Below, piece by piece: positions 27,012 through 33,996 of a DNA stretch of 64,000 nucleotides. Origin of the DNA: Methanomicrobiales archaeon (lineage in GTDB: Archaea; Halobacteriota; Methanomicrobia; Methanomicrobiales; JACTUA01); contig JACTUA010000001.1 in NCBI GenBank assembly GCA_015660865.1, positions 1 to 64,000 on the forward strand, given 5' to 3'. Position 1 is the stretch's first letter; the number at the start of each line of letters is the position of its first letter. The notes below the pieces were generated by a model that saw only the letters and a list, made by a program, of their open reading frames with translations, had not been told where the DNA came from and searched no databases. The position numbers and the translations under genes are program-made.

Positions 27012-27728
27012 ATGAGCTATCAAACCATTATGACCAAATTTAATGATATTTTTTTACGTTCAAAAAAATCAAAATGGATGTATGCTTTATTTATTATTAT
27101 TTTTACAATTATTGGAATCTTGATTCATATTTTATTATCCGGGGCCTTATTCACAAAATATCATCGTCTGAACGAGACAGAATTACAATCCCAATATAAA
27201 AATTTCAGGGATCATGAATTACCAACCCTCAGGGGGAATTTTCAGGGAATTTTTACTGGAAATATTCGTACAATGGCGGTTTTGCTCTTTGTACCGGTAA
27301 TCATATACTGGCTAATAATAATGAATTTAAGCTTTTTACGAGGGATTTCATACCCTTCCCCAGAAAATTTAAAAATTTTAGTGTATATTTTGATGATGTA
27401 CTTCGGTTATAATTCTTTTCCAAATGTTTATCCTTTTTTCAATACCTATCCATTCGGTATTTTCTACACTTACTATATATACCATGGATTTATTGAGATC
27501 CCGACTTTTTTCATCTGTGCTGTCTGGTCTCTCGATAATCTTGATAAAATGACCGAGGATATGCATCCAGAATCCGGTCTATCCTTGTTTCAGAGAATAA
27601 AAAATTCTTTTATCTATTGTATTCCTCCATTCATATTCGGATTCTCATTCCTTGCGGTATCCGCATTCATCGAGACTAAGATAGTTCCTACTCTGATTTT
27701 ACAATCCTATTTACCCTATATTCAATAA
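27012..27728 (+). CDS. SpoIIM-like (DUF95) membrane protein
   Basis: A 238-residue, AT-rich gene. Predicted helices lie at about 23-47, 87-107, 118-135, 150-175 and 205-225. The pattern HGFIEIPTFFI (about residues 158-168) and the C-terminal AFIETKIVPTLI are the features I associate with the stage II sporulation protein M family. These are integral membrane proteins of unclear function in archaea. Base composition differs strongly from the core genes, suggesting recent acquisition. The start is the first ATG after an A-rich promoter-like stretch. Confidence 0.65.
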   Translation: MSYQTIMTKFNDIFLRSKKSKWMYALFIIIFTIIGILIHILLSGALFTKYHRLNETELQSQYKNFRDHELPTLRGNFQGIFTGNIRTMAVLLFVPVIIYWLIIMNLSFLRGISYPSPENLKILVYILMMYFGYNSFPNVYPFFNTYPFGIFYTYYIYHGFIEIPTFFICAVWSLDNLDKMTEDMHPESGLSLFQRIKNSFIYCIPPFIFGFSFLAVSAFIETKIVPTLILQSYLPYIQ

Positions 27729-27791
27729 ATTTTTTTAAAAACCGATCCGGATGGAAAAACAGGTTCCTGATCTCCGATGGCATTGCTGAAG

Positions 27792-27900
27792 CGGATCGGA
27801 TTTGTCCGGATCGGAAAGGCGACGGCGATACTGATCGAGGTGCCCTGGGAGCACCGGTGAAAGAATTTCCTGGGTTCGAATCCAATCCCTCTGAGCGTCG
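27792..27900 (+). repeat. gltX 3'-end scar, copy C
   Basis: This copy can still be read as GFVRIGKATAILIE, then VPWEHR and a stop, against GFVRIEKATAMLIEAYWGHR in the intact gene. It is followed by TGGGTTCGAATCC, a tRNA T-arm-like piece. It lies in the same orientation as gltX. Confidence 0.75.
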
Positions 27901-27929
27901 TTTTGTGTCACGGAGATGATGTGATTAGA

Positions 27930-27939
27930 TTTATATATC
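27930..27939 (+). promoter_or_regulatory. TATA box for the 27965 gene
   Basis: TTTATATATC lies about 30 bases before the ATG at 27965. A second AT-rich stretch, AAAATATATAAAG, directly precedes the start. Confidence 0.45.
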
Positions 27940-27964
27940 TCCTACGATAAAATATATAAAGCCA

Positions 27965-28327
27965 ATGAGCAAGAAGCACATATTTGAGATCCCGGATACC
28001 CCGGATAGCGTTGTCTTCTATCCCGGGAGGGAGATCAACATCGATGGGAAGACCATTGTCGAGGTCGACAGAAATAGCGCATGCGCTCAGAAGCTCATGA
28101 GCGACGGGGCCAGGGCGTACTGCGAGAAGCACTGGTTCAACCCGGTATTCATGTATTCGACCGGAAACCTTCCCGTCCTGATCGGGTTCGTTTTCGATGA
28201 AACCTCCTTTCAATCTTTTTCTTGCGTTCCTCGCACTGTTGTTTCGGGTTATAGGCATGTGGCAAAATGTACTCCCTCCTTCCAACGGGTCCCCCGATTA
28301 ACCCCCATCTTTTCTGCTTCACGCTGA
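27965..28327 (+). CDS. unknown protein, 3' end apparently replaced by scar sequence
   Basis: A 120-residue open frame. Residues 1-84 (for example IPDTPDSVVFYPGREINIDG and YCEKHWFNPVFMYSTGN) look like a genuine, GC-rich coding sequence with a good TATA box upstream. From about base 28218 the frame enters the repeated CTCGCACTGTTGTTTCGGGTTATAGG segment found at other scars, so the last 36 residues are probably not native. I do not recognise the family. It is best read as a truncated gene. Confidence 0.45.
   Translation: MSKKHIFEIPDTPDSVVFYPGREINIDGKTIVEVDRNSACAQKLMSDGARAYCEKHWFNPVFMYSTGNLPVLIGFVFDETSFQSFSCVPRTVVSGYRHVAKCTPSFQRVPRLTPIFSASR
28222..28275 (+). repeat. scar-tail repeat (partial)
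   Basis: CTCGCACTGTTGTTTCGGGT and the following TATAGGCATG..GCAAAATGTA match the tail of the copies at 28462, 30638 and, more weakly, 24075. The gltX-terminus part is missing here. Confidence 0.65.
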
Positions 28328-28530
28328 CGCAGTGAAGTAACATCTCGCTTCCATCCCTCGTTTTTCCCGGAATCCTAAGGTCGGATAAGGCTACGTGCGA
28401 TGCTCATTGAGGCCTATTGGGAGCACGGGTGAGATAATTTCTCTGGGTTCGAATTCGACCCCTCGCACTCTCGTTTCGGGTTATAGGTATCAGGCAAAAT
28501 GTAAACTATCTCTTCTGATATCACTCAAGT
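28304..28530 (+). repeat. gltX 3'-end scar, copy D
   Basis: It begins with the segment shared with copy B (CCATCTTTTC, then GTAACATCTCGCTTCCAT). It continues with a decayed gltX terminus (28382-28432, ATGCTCATTGAGGCC and TATTGGGAGCAC, frame broken), then TGGGTTCGAATTCGACCCC plus TCGCAC, then CGGGTTATAGGTATC and CTTCTGATATCAC. Confidence 0.7.
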
Positions 28531-28533
28531 TGT

Positions 28534-29157
28534 TCATGGAGGGCCCCCGCTACCGGCATAATATATCTCTGCATAGCTCCCCACAGCAAGGGTGTTCGGG
28601 ACATTCGCTGAGATATCGATAGAAGTAATACTACTTACTGGGATTGTGTAATAAATCGACTGAACCCCGGTCTCGGCAGTCGTATAGCCCCCCTCATGCC
28701 CCAATCCGTAGACTTTTCCATCGGGAGCAATTACGAGAGTATAGATATTGAGACACAGTGAGTTCCCCCCGGCTGCATCGTTGTCATTGATCTCGTTGCT
28801 ATTTGCATTGTGATACTGTAATGAGGTATCGGCATTGTGCAGGTAGAAAGCCGTCTCATAATAGTGGCTGGCGGTATTATCCTCATTGACTGTCCAGTAA
28901 TACCCAACATCATTGGTCGTCGTGGACTGGAGCATAAAATAGAAATTGTATGTCGTACCTTTCTGTAAATTTAATCCGGTGAGAGTCAGATGAGTACCAG
29001 GGCTCCCAGTGATCTCCACGCGCTCGATGAGGCTCCCTCCTCCTTTTGGTGCTGGTATTGTTGAAGAAGGTTTAACCACTGACTGAGTTGAAGTTGTGCA
29101 TCCAGTGATGAGAATTGTCCAGATAATTAGAAACACTAATAAAAAAATTCTTCTCAT
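28534..29157 (-). CDS. predicted lipoprotein
   Basis: A 207-residue exported protein with a signal peptide (FLLVFLIIWTILITG) and a lipobox cysteine at residue 20, followed by TTSTQS. The mature part is Thr/Ser/Asn-rich and beta-like (GTTYNFYFMLQSTT, DVGYYWTVNEDNTASHYYET), with no recognised domain. The signal peptide and the TTSTQS stretch are nearly the same as in the lipoprotein at 29448-30224, showing a shared origin at the N-terminus only. A mini zinc-ribbon gene (29183-29332) lies 25 bases upstream in the same direction. Confidence 0.75.
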   Translation of the reverse strand: MRRIFLLVFLIIWTILITGCTTSTQSVVKPSSTIPAPKGGGSLIERVEITGSPGTHLTLTGLNLQKGTTYNFYFMLQSTTTNDVGYYWTVNEDNTASHYYETAFYLHNADTSLQYHNANSNEINDNDAAGGNSLCLNIYTLVIAPDGKVYGLGHEGGYTTAETGVQSIYYTIPVSSITSIDISANVPNTLAVGSYAEIYYAGSGGPP

Positions 29158-29182
29158 TTAACCTCCTTTCCAACGCAATAGT

Positions 29183-29332
29183 CTAATTTCTTCTCCGTAT
29201 ATTAATTTGGATTCCTTGACTTAAAACCGGAAAAATGGCATAGCAATACCGGCATTCCCACATCTCCGAATCCTCCCGGGGCGACGTAAGGACCGACCCG
29301 CAACAAGGACAAGGGAGCGGGGGGCGGTTCAT
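29183..29332 (-). CDS. 49-residue zinc-ribbon miniprotein (copy 1)
   Basis: A short open frame starting MNRPPLPCPCCGSVLTS. It has two cysteine pairs: CPCC near residue 8 and CRYC near residue 27 (EMWECRYCYAIFPV). The layout is a rubredoxin-knuckle zinc ribbon. Two relatives lie at 30267-30410 and 31678-31839, each also just upstream of an exported or membrane protein gene, which argues that it is a real gene. Function unknown. Confidence 0.6.
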   Translation of the reverse strand: MNRPPLPCPCCGSVLTSPREDSEMWECRYCYAIFPVLSQGIQINIRRRN

Positions 29333-29447
29333 GAGGAGAGGGAGGATTATCCTGGAATGTCAGGGTTGGGTTGGAGGGATGGTGAAAGTGCATAACCGAT
29401 GGGTTATAAGCCTACAATGACACCTTACATATCCCTCGATGCAATAC

Positions 29448-30224
29448 CTATCCAACTGAATGGCACAAGTTATCATTTTCAAACGTATATCCCATCGGGC
29501 ATAGGCGGTCTCTGTTGATCCAGCATCCATTTTCATCACAAGATTCGTAATATTTCAATTCTACATCGTCTTTGTAGACCCAGCCAGTGTAATATAGTGG
29601 ATTGTTATCACCACATATCTGAGGGTTTTGGCAGACCAGCCATCCCCCATAAACTCCCGTTGTTTCCACGGCTATCCATTTATTTAGGTTTGTTTGCATC
29701 ATCACCCAAGCATGGGTAGCAGTAAAAATGGTAGAGGGGGATCTATCTGTACTTCCAACCATAATTACGGCATTGATTCCGACGCTATCAAGCCTGTTTC
29801 TAATATCATTTGCCATATCGACGCACCTCCGACCATAATAATACGCGTGAACCTGTCCAAGAGATTGATACCCTTCAAGAACGCCCCATGCAAGATTGAT
29901 CCGTCCTTGTGGAGGAGACAAATCTTCCTGGAATGTCACAGGTGTCAGTGATAGAGTTGGAGGAATAGTCGAAGGGACAGCTGTTTTGGTAGGAGTCATC
30001 ATAGGAACCGTTATACGCACTGCACCAACCAGAGTTGGACCTGTTGTTGGAACAGATGATGGTGTTGGGATGCTTGTTACCTGAACAGAAGAATCCGAAG
30101 TTAATACTGGTGTTGGTACTGGTGTAGTAGGAGAAAGTGTAACTTGTGACTGAGTTGAAGTTGTGCATCCAGGGACGAGACTTATCCAGATAATGAAAAA
30201 CACTATTAGCAGGATTTTTTTCAT
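29448..30224 (-). CDS. predicted lipoprotein with transglutaminase-like core
   Basis: A 258-residue protein with a signal peptide and lipobox (SLVPGC, Cys20), then a Pro/Thr/Ser-rich linker to about residue 110. The C-terminal domain contains RRCVDMANDIRNRL (Cys about 133), THAWVMM (His about 170) and WIAVETTG, an order resembling the Cys-His-Asp/Glu layout of transglutaminase-like peptidases. The final part has several cysteines (CQNPQICGD, CDENGCW). It is probably a membrane-anchored surface enzyme; activity is unproven. A mini zinc-ribbon gene lies 42 bases upstream. Confidence 0.7.
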   Translation of the reverse strand: MKKILLIVFFIIWISLVPGCTTSTQSQVTLSPTTPVPTPVLTSDSSVQVTSIPTPSSVPTTGPTLVGAVRITVPMMTPTKTAVPSTIPPTLSLTPVTFQEDLSPPQGRINLAWGVLEGYQSLGQVHAYYYGRRCVDMANDIRNRLDSVGINAVIMVGSTDRSPSTIFTATHAWVMMQTNLNKWIAVETTGVYGGWLVCQNPQICGDNNPLYYTGWVYKDDVELKYYESCDENGCWINRDRLCPMGYTFENDNLCHSVG

Positions 30225-30266
30225 TTAATTTCTCCCAACGCTAATAACTAATTTATTTCACCTATA

Positions 30267-30410
30267 TTACTTTGGATTCTTGAGTCCAACCGGAAACACC
30301 GCATAACAATAACAGCATTCCCATATCTCTGGATCCTCCCGTGGCGAGGTCAGGACCGACCCGCTGGCAGGGCAGCGGACCTTTTTGCTTTCAGGTTCTC
30401 GCAGATCCAT
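30267..30410 (-). CDS. 47-residue zinc-ribbon miniprotein (copy 2, one Cys lost)
   Basis: An intact frame starting MDLREPESKKVRCPASGSVL and continuing PREDPEIWECCYCYAVFPV. It is clearly related to the copies at 29183 and 31678. The first knuckle reads CPAS instead of CPxC, so one zinc ligand is a serine. It precedes the transglutaminase-like lipoprotein gene. Confidence 0.55.
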   Translation of the reverse strand: MDLREPESKKVRCPASGSVLTSPREDPEIWECCYCYAVFPVGLKNPK

Positions 30411-30434
30411 AAGGCGAAGGCACCCATCGTCAAG
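30410..30434 (+). repeat. short internal gltX-like fragment
   Basis: AAGGCGAAGGCACCCATCGT matches gltX near 23838-23860 (codons for KAKAPIV) with one or two changes. It supports the idea that gltX sequence has been carried along in several rearrangements. Short, so chance cannot be fully excluded. Confidence 0.4.
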
Positions 30435-30463
30435 AGTTCCATTATCACATCACCCCCCCACCG

Positions 30464-30586
30464 AGCCTACGCGACGCCCAGACCACTTCGGCCGCCCTGA
30501 AACGGCTCAACGAGGTGGCGATACTATTCGAGATCGAGCTCACCCCCGACGGGATGGTCGAGGACAAGTGGTGGGAGTGGAAGTAA
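30464..30586 (+). pseudogene. C-terminal gene fragment
   Basis: A GC-rich frame without a start codon reads ALKRLNEVAILFEIELT and then PDGMVEDKWWEWK before a stop. It looks like the end of a real protein stranded in AT-rich sequence. I do not recognise the parent gene. Confidence 0.35.
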
Positions 30587-30611
30587 GTCGAACAAAATCT
30601 AAATTTTAAAA

Positions 30612-30710
30612 ACTACCACCTTTCGTGGGTTCAAATCCTACCCCTCGCACTGTTGTTTTGGGTTATAGGTATCTCGCAAAATGCAACCCATCAGATGTGA
30701 TATCACTTCA
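30612..30710 (+). repeat. tRNA-Leu-like 3' scar plus tail
   Basis: GTGGGTTCAAATCCTACC followed by CCTCGCA can form a T arm (GTGGG/CCTAC) and the 3' acceptor strand of a leucine-type tRNA; no 5' half is present. The tail CTGTTGTTTTGGGTTATAGG matches the other scars, and the palindrome GTGATATCAC (30697-30706) ends it. Confidence 0.65.
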
Positions 30711-30755
30711 TCCTGGTCTGGATGATATATTTATATACAAAATATACATTCACAT

Positions 30756-31145
30756 ATGTCCCTTCTGAAATCAATACCGTTTGCGGCGGTAATAATATCA
30801 CTATTAGCCGTATCGTTGTTAAGTGGGTGTACCGGATCTGGATCCAGTGGAGGTATTGTCCCAACTCCTGTCCTGCATGCTTCTGTTACTACACAACCTC
30901 AAATTAGTTTAACACAAGGTTGCTATTATACAGCAACAGGATATGTATATAATTCAGGGAATGGTCCGGCGCAAAATGCAATTTTATATCTGACTCTTAT
31001 TGATGATCAAACTGGATCTATTCGTGACTCTAAATCATTGAATCTTGGGTATATACCGGCTGGGGGCTCGCAGAACTTTGCTAACGTTGTTTTAGATGCT
31101 AATTGCGGTAAATCTTTTAGTGTTAAGTATACACTAACACCCTAA
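30756..31145 (+). CDS. predicted small lipoprotein
   Basis: A 129-residue protein with a signal peptide (AVIISLLAVSLLSG) and a lipobox cysteine at residue 25 (SGCTGSGSSGG). The mature part, about residues 45-129, has the look of a FxLYD/CARDB-like beta domain (YYTATGYVYNSGNGPAQNAI, LGYIPAGGSQNFANV). These domains occur on archaeal surface proteins. An AT-rich TATA-like stretch (TATATTTATATAC, 30724-30736) lies just upstream. It is divergent from the lipoprotein cassette. Confidence 0.7.
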   Translation: MSLLKSIPFAAVIISLLAVSLLSGCTGSGSSGGIVPTPVLHASVTTQPQISLTQGCYYTATGYVYNSGNGPAQNAILYLTLIDDQTGSIRDSKSLNLGYIPAGGSQNFANVVLDANCGKSFSVKYTLTP

Positions 31146-31283
31146 GTCATATTCCAATTTTTAACATGAGAATACAAATTACCAATACTCAATATTTTTT
31201 CCATCCGCCCGAAGCTGCCTAACCCACATCGGATTGCCTGGGGAGTACTTACGGTCGTTTTCACTTTAAATGGCGGATGTAAA

Positions 31284-31313
31284 AATACAACCCGCCACAT
31301 GTGATATCACGTT
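31284..31313 (+). repeat. scar-tail fragment with GTGATATCAC palindrome
   Basis: AAAATACAACCCGCCACATG followed by TGATATCAC matches the end of the tail at 30679-30706. The palindrome GTGATATCAC is at 31301-31310. Confidence 0.55.
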
Positions 31314-31348
31314 TCTTCAACCCCTACAAATTTAATGAGGATATTCGC

Positions 31349-31654
31349 CTATCTTGAAAGTCCGTATATGATACAAATAGCACCTACAATCCAGCCAGCG
31401 TAAAACAACCCGTTATAGAGTTGATAAGTCGGGCCGCCAACTATTATTCCACATAGGAGTCCACCAACCAAAAGAGGATCACTTATGGAGTTCGCCAGTG
31501 TCGAAATAGGAAGGTAAATTTGATTGGTAGTTTTCCCACAAAGCGGCGATGATGCAACGATGGATGGAATTGTTGGGGGAGGATAAACCGGAACTGGAAC
31601 TGAATATAATGCAATGATACAAAGAATTCCTATAATGACGAATGCGATGTTCAT
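31349..31654 (-). CDS. small membrane protein
   Basis: A 101-residue protein with an N-terminal hydrophobic helix (IAFVIIGILCIIALYSV), a Pro-rich loop and two further hydrophobic segments (LLVGGLLCGIIVGG and GLFYAGWIVGAICIIYGL). It has no known domain. The helix-loop-FYAGWIV pattern recalls the proteins at 51189-52037 (FYTGWLVSVLLIIVG, FYAGWVVSGVLLIAG), so they may share a family. A zinc-ribbon gene lies 23 bases upstream. Confidence 0.65.
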   Translation of the reverse strand: MNIAFVIIGILCIIALYSVPVPVYPPPTIPSIVASSPLCGKTTNQIYLPISTLANSISDPLLVGGLLCGIIVGGPTYQLYNGLFYAGWIVGAICIIYGLSR

Positions 31655-31677
31655 AAACGATTCCTTATGAGGAATTT

Positions 31678-31839
31678 CTACATTGATTCTTTCTCAATCA
31701 TGATTCGAAATAGTTTGTCCCGAGTAAAATTAACAGGAAAAATCGCATAACAATACCGGCACTCCCAGATCTCCGGATCCTCCCTCGCCGAGGTGAGGAC
31801 CGATCCGCAGCAAGGACAAGGGAGCAGGGTGCGATCCAT
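31678..31839 (-). CDS. 53-residue zinc-ribbon miniprotein (copy 3)
   Basis: It reads MDRTLLPCPCCGSVLTSARE, then DPEIWECRYCYAIFPVNFTR, with both cysteine pairs intact. It is closely related to copies 1 and 2, and the similarity to copy 1 continues into the upstream DNA (31840-31890 versus 29333-29390). The next gene on the strand is the small membrane protein at 31349-31654. Confidence 0.6.
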   Translation of the reverse strand: MDRTLLPCPCCGSVLTSAREDPEIWECRYCYAIFPVNFTRDKLFRIMIEKESM

Positions 31840-31912
31840 GAGGAGTGGAGGGTATCCGGGTAGGTCAAGTTTGGGTTGGGAGAGGGTGAAAATGTTACAT
31901 CGAAAGGGATGT

Positions 31913-32665
31913 TCAGATGGTCCCGAAAGCTCTAAGGAATTTTGCGAGATCCAGTGGTGTGACCAATATTACCAGATTCGGGTTGCCTACATCCTGCGCG
32001 AATTTCGTCAGATGTGTAATTACTCCGTCCTTCGGCTCCTTGGCCGTCAGAATCAGAAGATAGTCGGGGTGAGTCTCGGAGTAAGCTCGAGTAACTTGAT
32101 GGGCAATATCTTCCCATGACAATCTTGCGGACCTAATGCTACCATAACCCTTTACAATGACGACGAATGTCAAAATCTTGCTTGCAATCGTTAATCTGAG
32201 ATGCTCAATATCAGCAATTTCTAACGGAGAATCTTTGCCCCTTCTAGGAATCGGGGATGCACCCTTGGAACGTAACGCCGCTCTAAGAGCATTTTGAATA
32301 TCCTCTTCTGGAATTCCAATTTTGGCAATTAAAGTGTTTGCTTCTTCATCTGAAATCCTCTTGATTTCTGGGAATATTGAAACGAAGTCAACAATTGTTG
32401 GTATCTCCCTCTCCCATATTTCTTTGATTTTCTTGGCTAACCCGTCAGTTAGAAACGACTCCTTGGTGATTGAATTAAATCGAAAAAATGTGGAAGGAGC
32501 TTTTGAAATGATTTTTAATAAATCGAAATCACCTACTTGAAAGCTCGCGATAATTCGCTCCACGAAATCTTCAGTAAAACTGTCGTAGTTTGTCCAATGG
32601 TGCGAACCGATATAATTTAAAATTAGGTTCAATAACTTGATTCTTAATCTATCAATAGGTGGCAT
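31913..32665 (-). CDS. unknown 250-residue protein, terminal gene of HTH array operon
   Basis: I recognise no family with confidence. Residues 1-130 look helical (RLRIKLLNLILNYIGSHHW; DEEANTLIAKIGIPEEDIQ). Residues about 160-250 alternate strand and helix: ILTFVVIVKGYGSI, LSWEDIAHQVTRAY, DYLLILTAKEP, GVITHLTKFAQDV, NLVILVTPLDLAKFL. That order recalls the second half of restriction-endonuclease-like folds, but the E-x-K motif is not clear (VIVK), so nuclease activity is only a guess. It is 18 bases downstream of the last HTH gene and is probably the effector or output of the operon. Confidence 0.6.
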   Translation of the reverse strand: MPPIDRLRIKLLNLILNYIGSHHWTNYDSFTEDFVERIIASFQVGDFDLLKIISKAPSTFFRFNSITKESFLTDGLAKKIKEIWEREIPTIVDFVSIFPEIKRISDEEANTLIAKIGIPEEDIQNALRAALRSKGASPIPRRGKDSPLEIADIEHLRLTIASKILTFVVIVKGYGSIRSARLSWEDIAHQVTRAYSETHPDYLLILTAKEPKDGVITHLTKFAQDVGNPNLVILVTPLDLAKFLRAFGTI

Positions 32666-32683
32666 TCCTTGCTCAACGTTTAA

Positions 32684-33073
32684 TTATGATTGGAGACTTC
32701 CCGAAGTGAGTATCTTCGAAACCTGGTCGTCCAATCTAAGGACCGTGTACCATCTTCTCTTTATATAGATGAGGCTGCCTTTCTTAGTTTCCTCAAGCTT
32801 AGAGATGATGCCTCCATTATCTAATTTATGTAAAATTCGCCAGCATTTCATGCGTTTAAGCCCACATTCTTTCTCCAAATCTTTCACCGATTTGGTCCCA
32901 TCAATCGCGAGAAGAACCCGGAGGGCATCAGGATTATTTTGTACCACTTTAAAGAGATGATCTTCCCATTTTTTGCGATCCTGATGGAATATAGCATCTT
33001 GGGCTTGCCTAATCTCTCTAACTTCTCTTTTGATTTCTATTATTTCTTTATGCACTTCAGGAGTCTCTGGCAT
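32684..33073 (-). CDS. small winged-helix protein with N-terminal coiled coil (array member 6)
   Basis: A 129-residue protein. Residues 5-40 form a charged coiled-coil-like helix (EVHKEIIEIKREVREIRQAQ). Residues about 48-115 fit a winged helix: DALRVLLAIDGTKSVKDLEK, CGLKRMKCWRILHKLDNGG and a wing SLIYIKRRWYTVL. It is probably DNA-binding. It is the last small HTH protein before the 250-residue gene; the gap to the preceding gene is 23 bases. Confidence 0.7.
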   Translation of the reverse strand: MPETPEVHKEIIEIKREVREIRQAQDAIFHQDRKKWEDHLFKVVQNNPDALRVLLAIDGTKSVKDLEKECGLKRMKCWRILHKLDNGGIISKLEETKKGSLIYIKRRWYTVLRLDDQVSKILTSGSLQS

Positions 33074-33096
33074 TGTATCTCCACCGAAGAGTTGAT

Positions 33097-33390
33097 CTAG
33101 AATAGTTGTTCATGGAATTTCTTGCCATCACGGTCAACAGTCCTTATTAATCCTTTACGTCGTAAGGAGATAATCACCGTACCAACATTTTCGGGTGTCT
33201 TCTGAATCTTCGTCGCGATATCCCGACTTGTGTTTGTTCCATCACATAATTCATAAACTTGATTTTCCACTGAACCAGGTTTTAAGAGCCTCTTTTTCAT
33301 CTCACTCAATTGATCTTGGTTTGTGAGGAGCAATATTCCTTTAATATCTTCGAGAAGATTCTTGATTTCATCAAGTCTGTCCCCCGTCAT
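33097..33390 (-). CDS. small winged-helix protein (array member 5)
   Basis: A 97-residue protein with an N-terminal amphipathic helix (RLDEIKNLLEDIKGILLL), then SVENQVYELCDGTNTSRDIA, TPENVGTVIISLRRKGLI and a final strand pair (RTVDRDGKKFHEQLF). This is the layout shared by the array: helix, tri-helical HTH, wing. Its ATG overlaps the previous stop by 4 bases. Confidence 0.7.
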   Translation of the reverse strand: MTGDRLDEIKNLLEDIKGILLLTNQDQLSEMKKRLLKPGSVENQVYELCDGTNTSRDIATKIQKTPENVGTVIISLRRKGLIRTVDRDGKKFHEQLF

Positions 33391-33662
33391 TTACTTTCCT
33401 CCCTTCCTTTGTTTAATCGACCACTTTGTTCCCCAAGTTGATCCGAAGTTTTCCTCTCAGCTCTACGTAATTCAGATAAAATCACACTAATGTGGTTTGG
33501 AGTTTTCCCAAGAAGGTCTGCAATCTGCTTTGGTTGGAAATTGAATGCTGACAAAGTGGCAACTTGCTCTTTTAACGCTCTTCCTTGCACTGCGGCCATT
33601 GCTTGTAACTTGATGATAGCGTCAAGTTTGGAGACGATTATTTGGAACTGTTTGTCATCCAT
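33387..33662 (-). CDS. small HTH protein (array member 4)
   Basis: A 91-residue protein with an N-terminal helix (FQIIVSKLDAIIKLQAM) and a sigma-70-region-4-like helix-turn-helix (LSAFNFQPKQIADLLGKTPN, HISVILSELRRAE), ending in a polar tail. The wing is lacking or short compared with its neighbours. It overlaps the upstream gene by 8 bases and the downstream one by 4, so translation is coupled. Confidence 0.7.
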   Translation of the reverse strand: MDDKQFQIIVSKLDAIIKLQAMAAVQGRALKEQVATLSAFNFQPKQIADLLGKTPNHISVILSELRRAERKTSDQLGEQSGRLNKGREESK

Positions 33663-33996
33663 TCTTCTCAGCTCCTTCTGGCTTTTCCAATGTGAGCATA
33701 ATCCAACTGGGCGGGGAATAATCCAACATCTTGCTCGGAGGCTCTCCCTTTTTATAATCGACGAGATTGGCGGCTAGCGCAGCCGCAATAAAATAATTTA
33801 CAGCCCTTTCACTGACATTTACCTCTTTTGCAATGTCTTTAGCCATCCTTTTACCGTTGATTAATACCCACATCCTTTTCCTTTCATTCGTATTCACCAA
33901 TTTCTCCAATTCATTTTCGACTGCCTCGGCGTTGGCTAGCAGTGATATTTTGGAGATTTGACGCAATTCTTTGAGTATTTCACTCTCTATTGTCAT
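33655..33996 (-). CDS. small winged-helix protein (array member 3)
   Basis: A 113-residue protein: helix SEILKELRQISKISLL, then KRMWVLINGKRMAKDIAKEV, the recognition helix SERAVNYFIAAALAANLV and a wing region SPPSWIMLTLE. It shares the INGK/DGK turn with members 1, 2 and 5. Its ATG overlaps the stop of member 2 (ATGA). Confidence 0.7.
   Translation of the reverse strand: MTIESEILKELRQISKISLLANAEAVENELEKLVNTNERKRMWVLINGKRMAKDIAKEVNVSERAVNYFIAAALAANLVDYKKGEPPSKMLDYSPPSWIMLTLEKPEGAEKNG

Noticed and set aside
28440-28470. T-arm-like sequence as a complete tRNA gene
   Set aside because: Only the T arm and 3' acceptor strand are present; no D arm or anticodon arm upstream.
29202-29393. 63-codon frame overlapping zinc-ribbon copy 1
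   Set aside because: The alternative frame with paired cysteines and two paralogues is far better supported.
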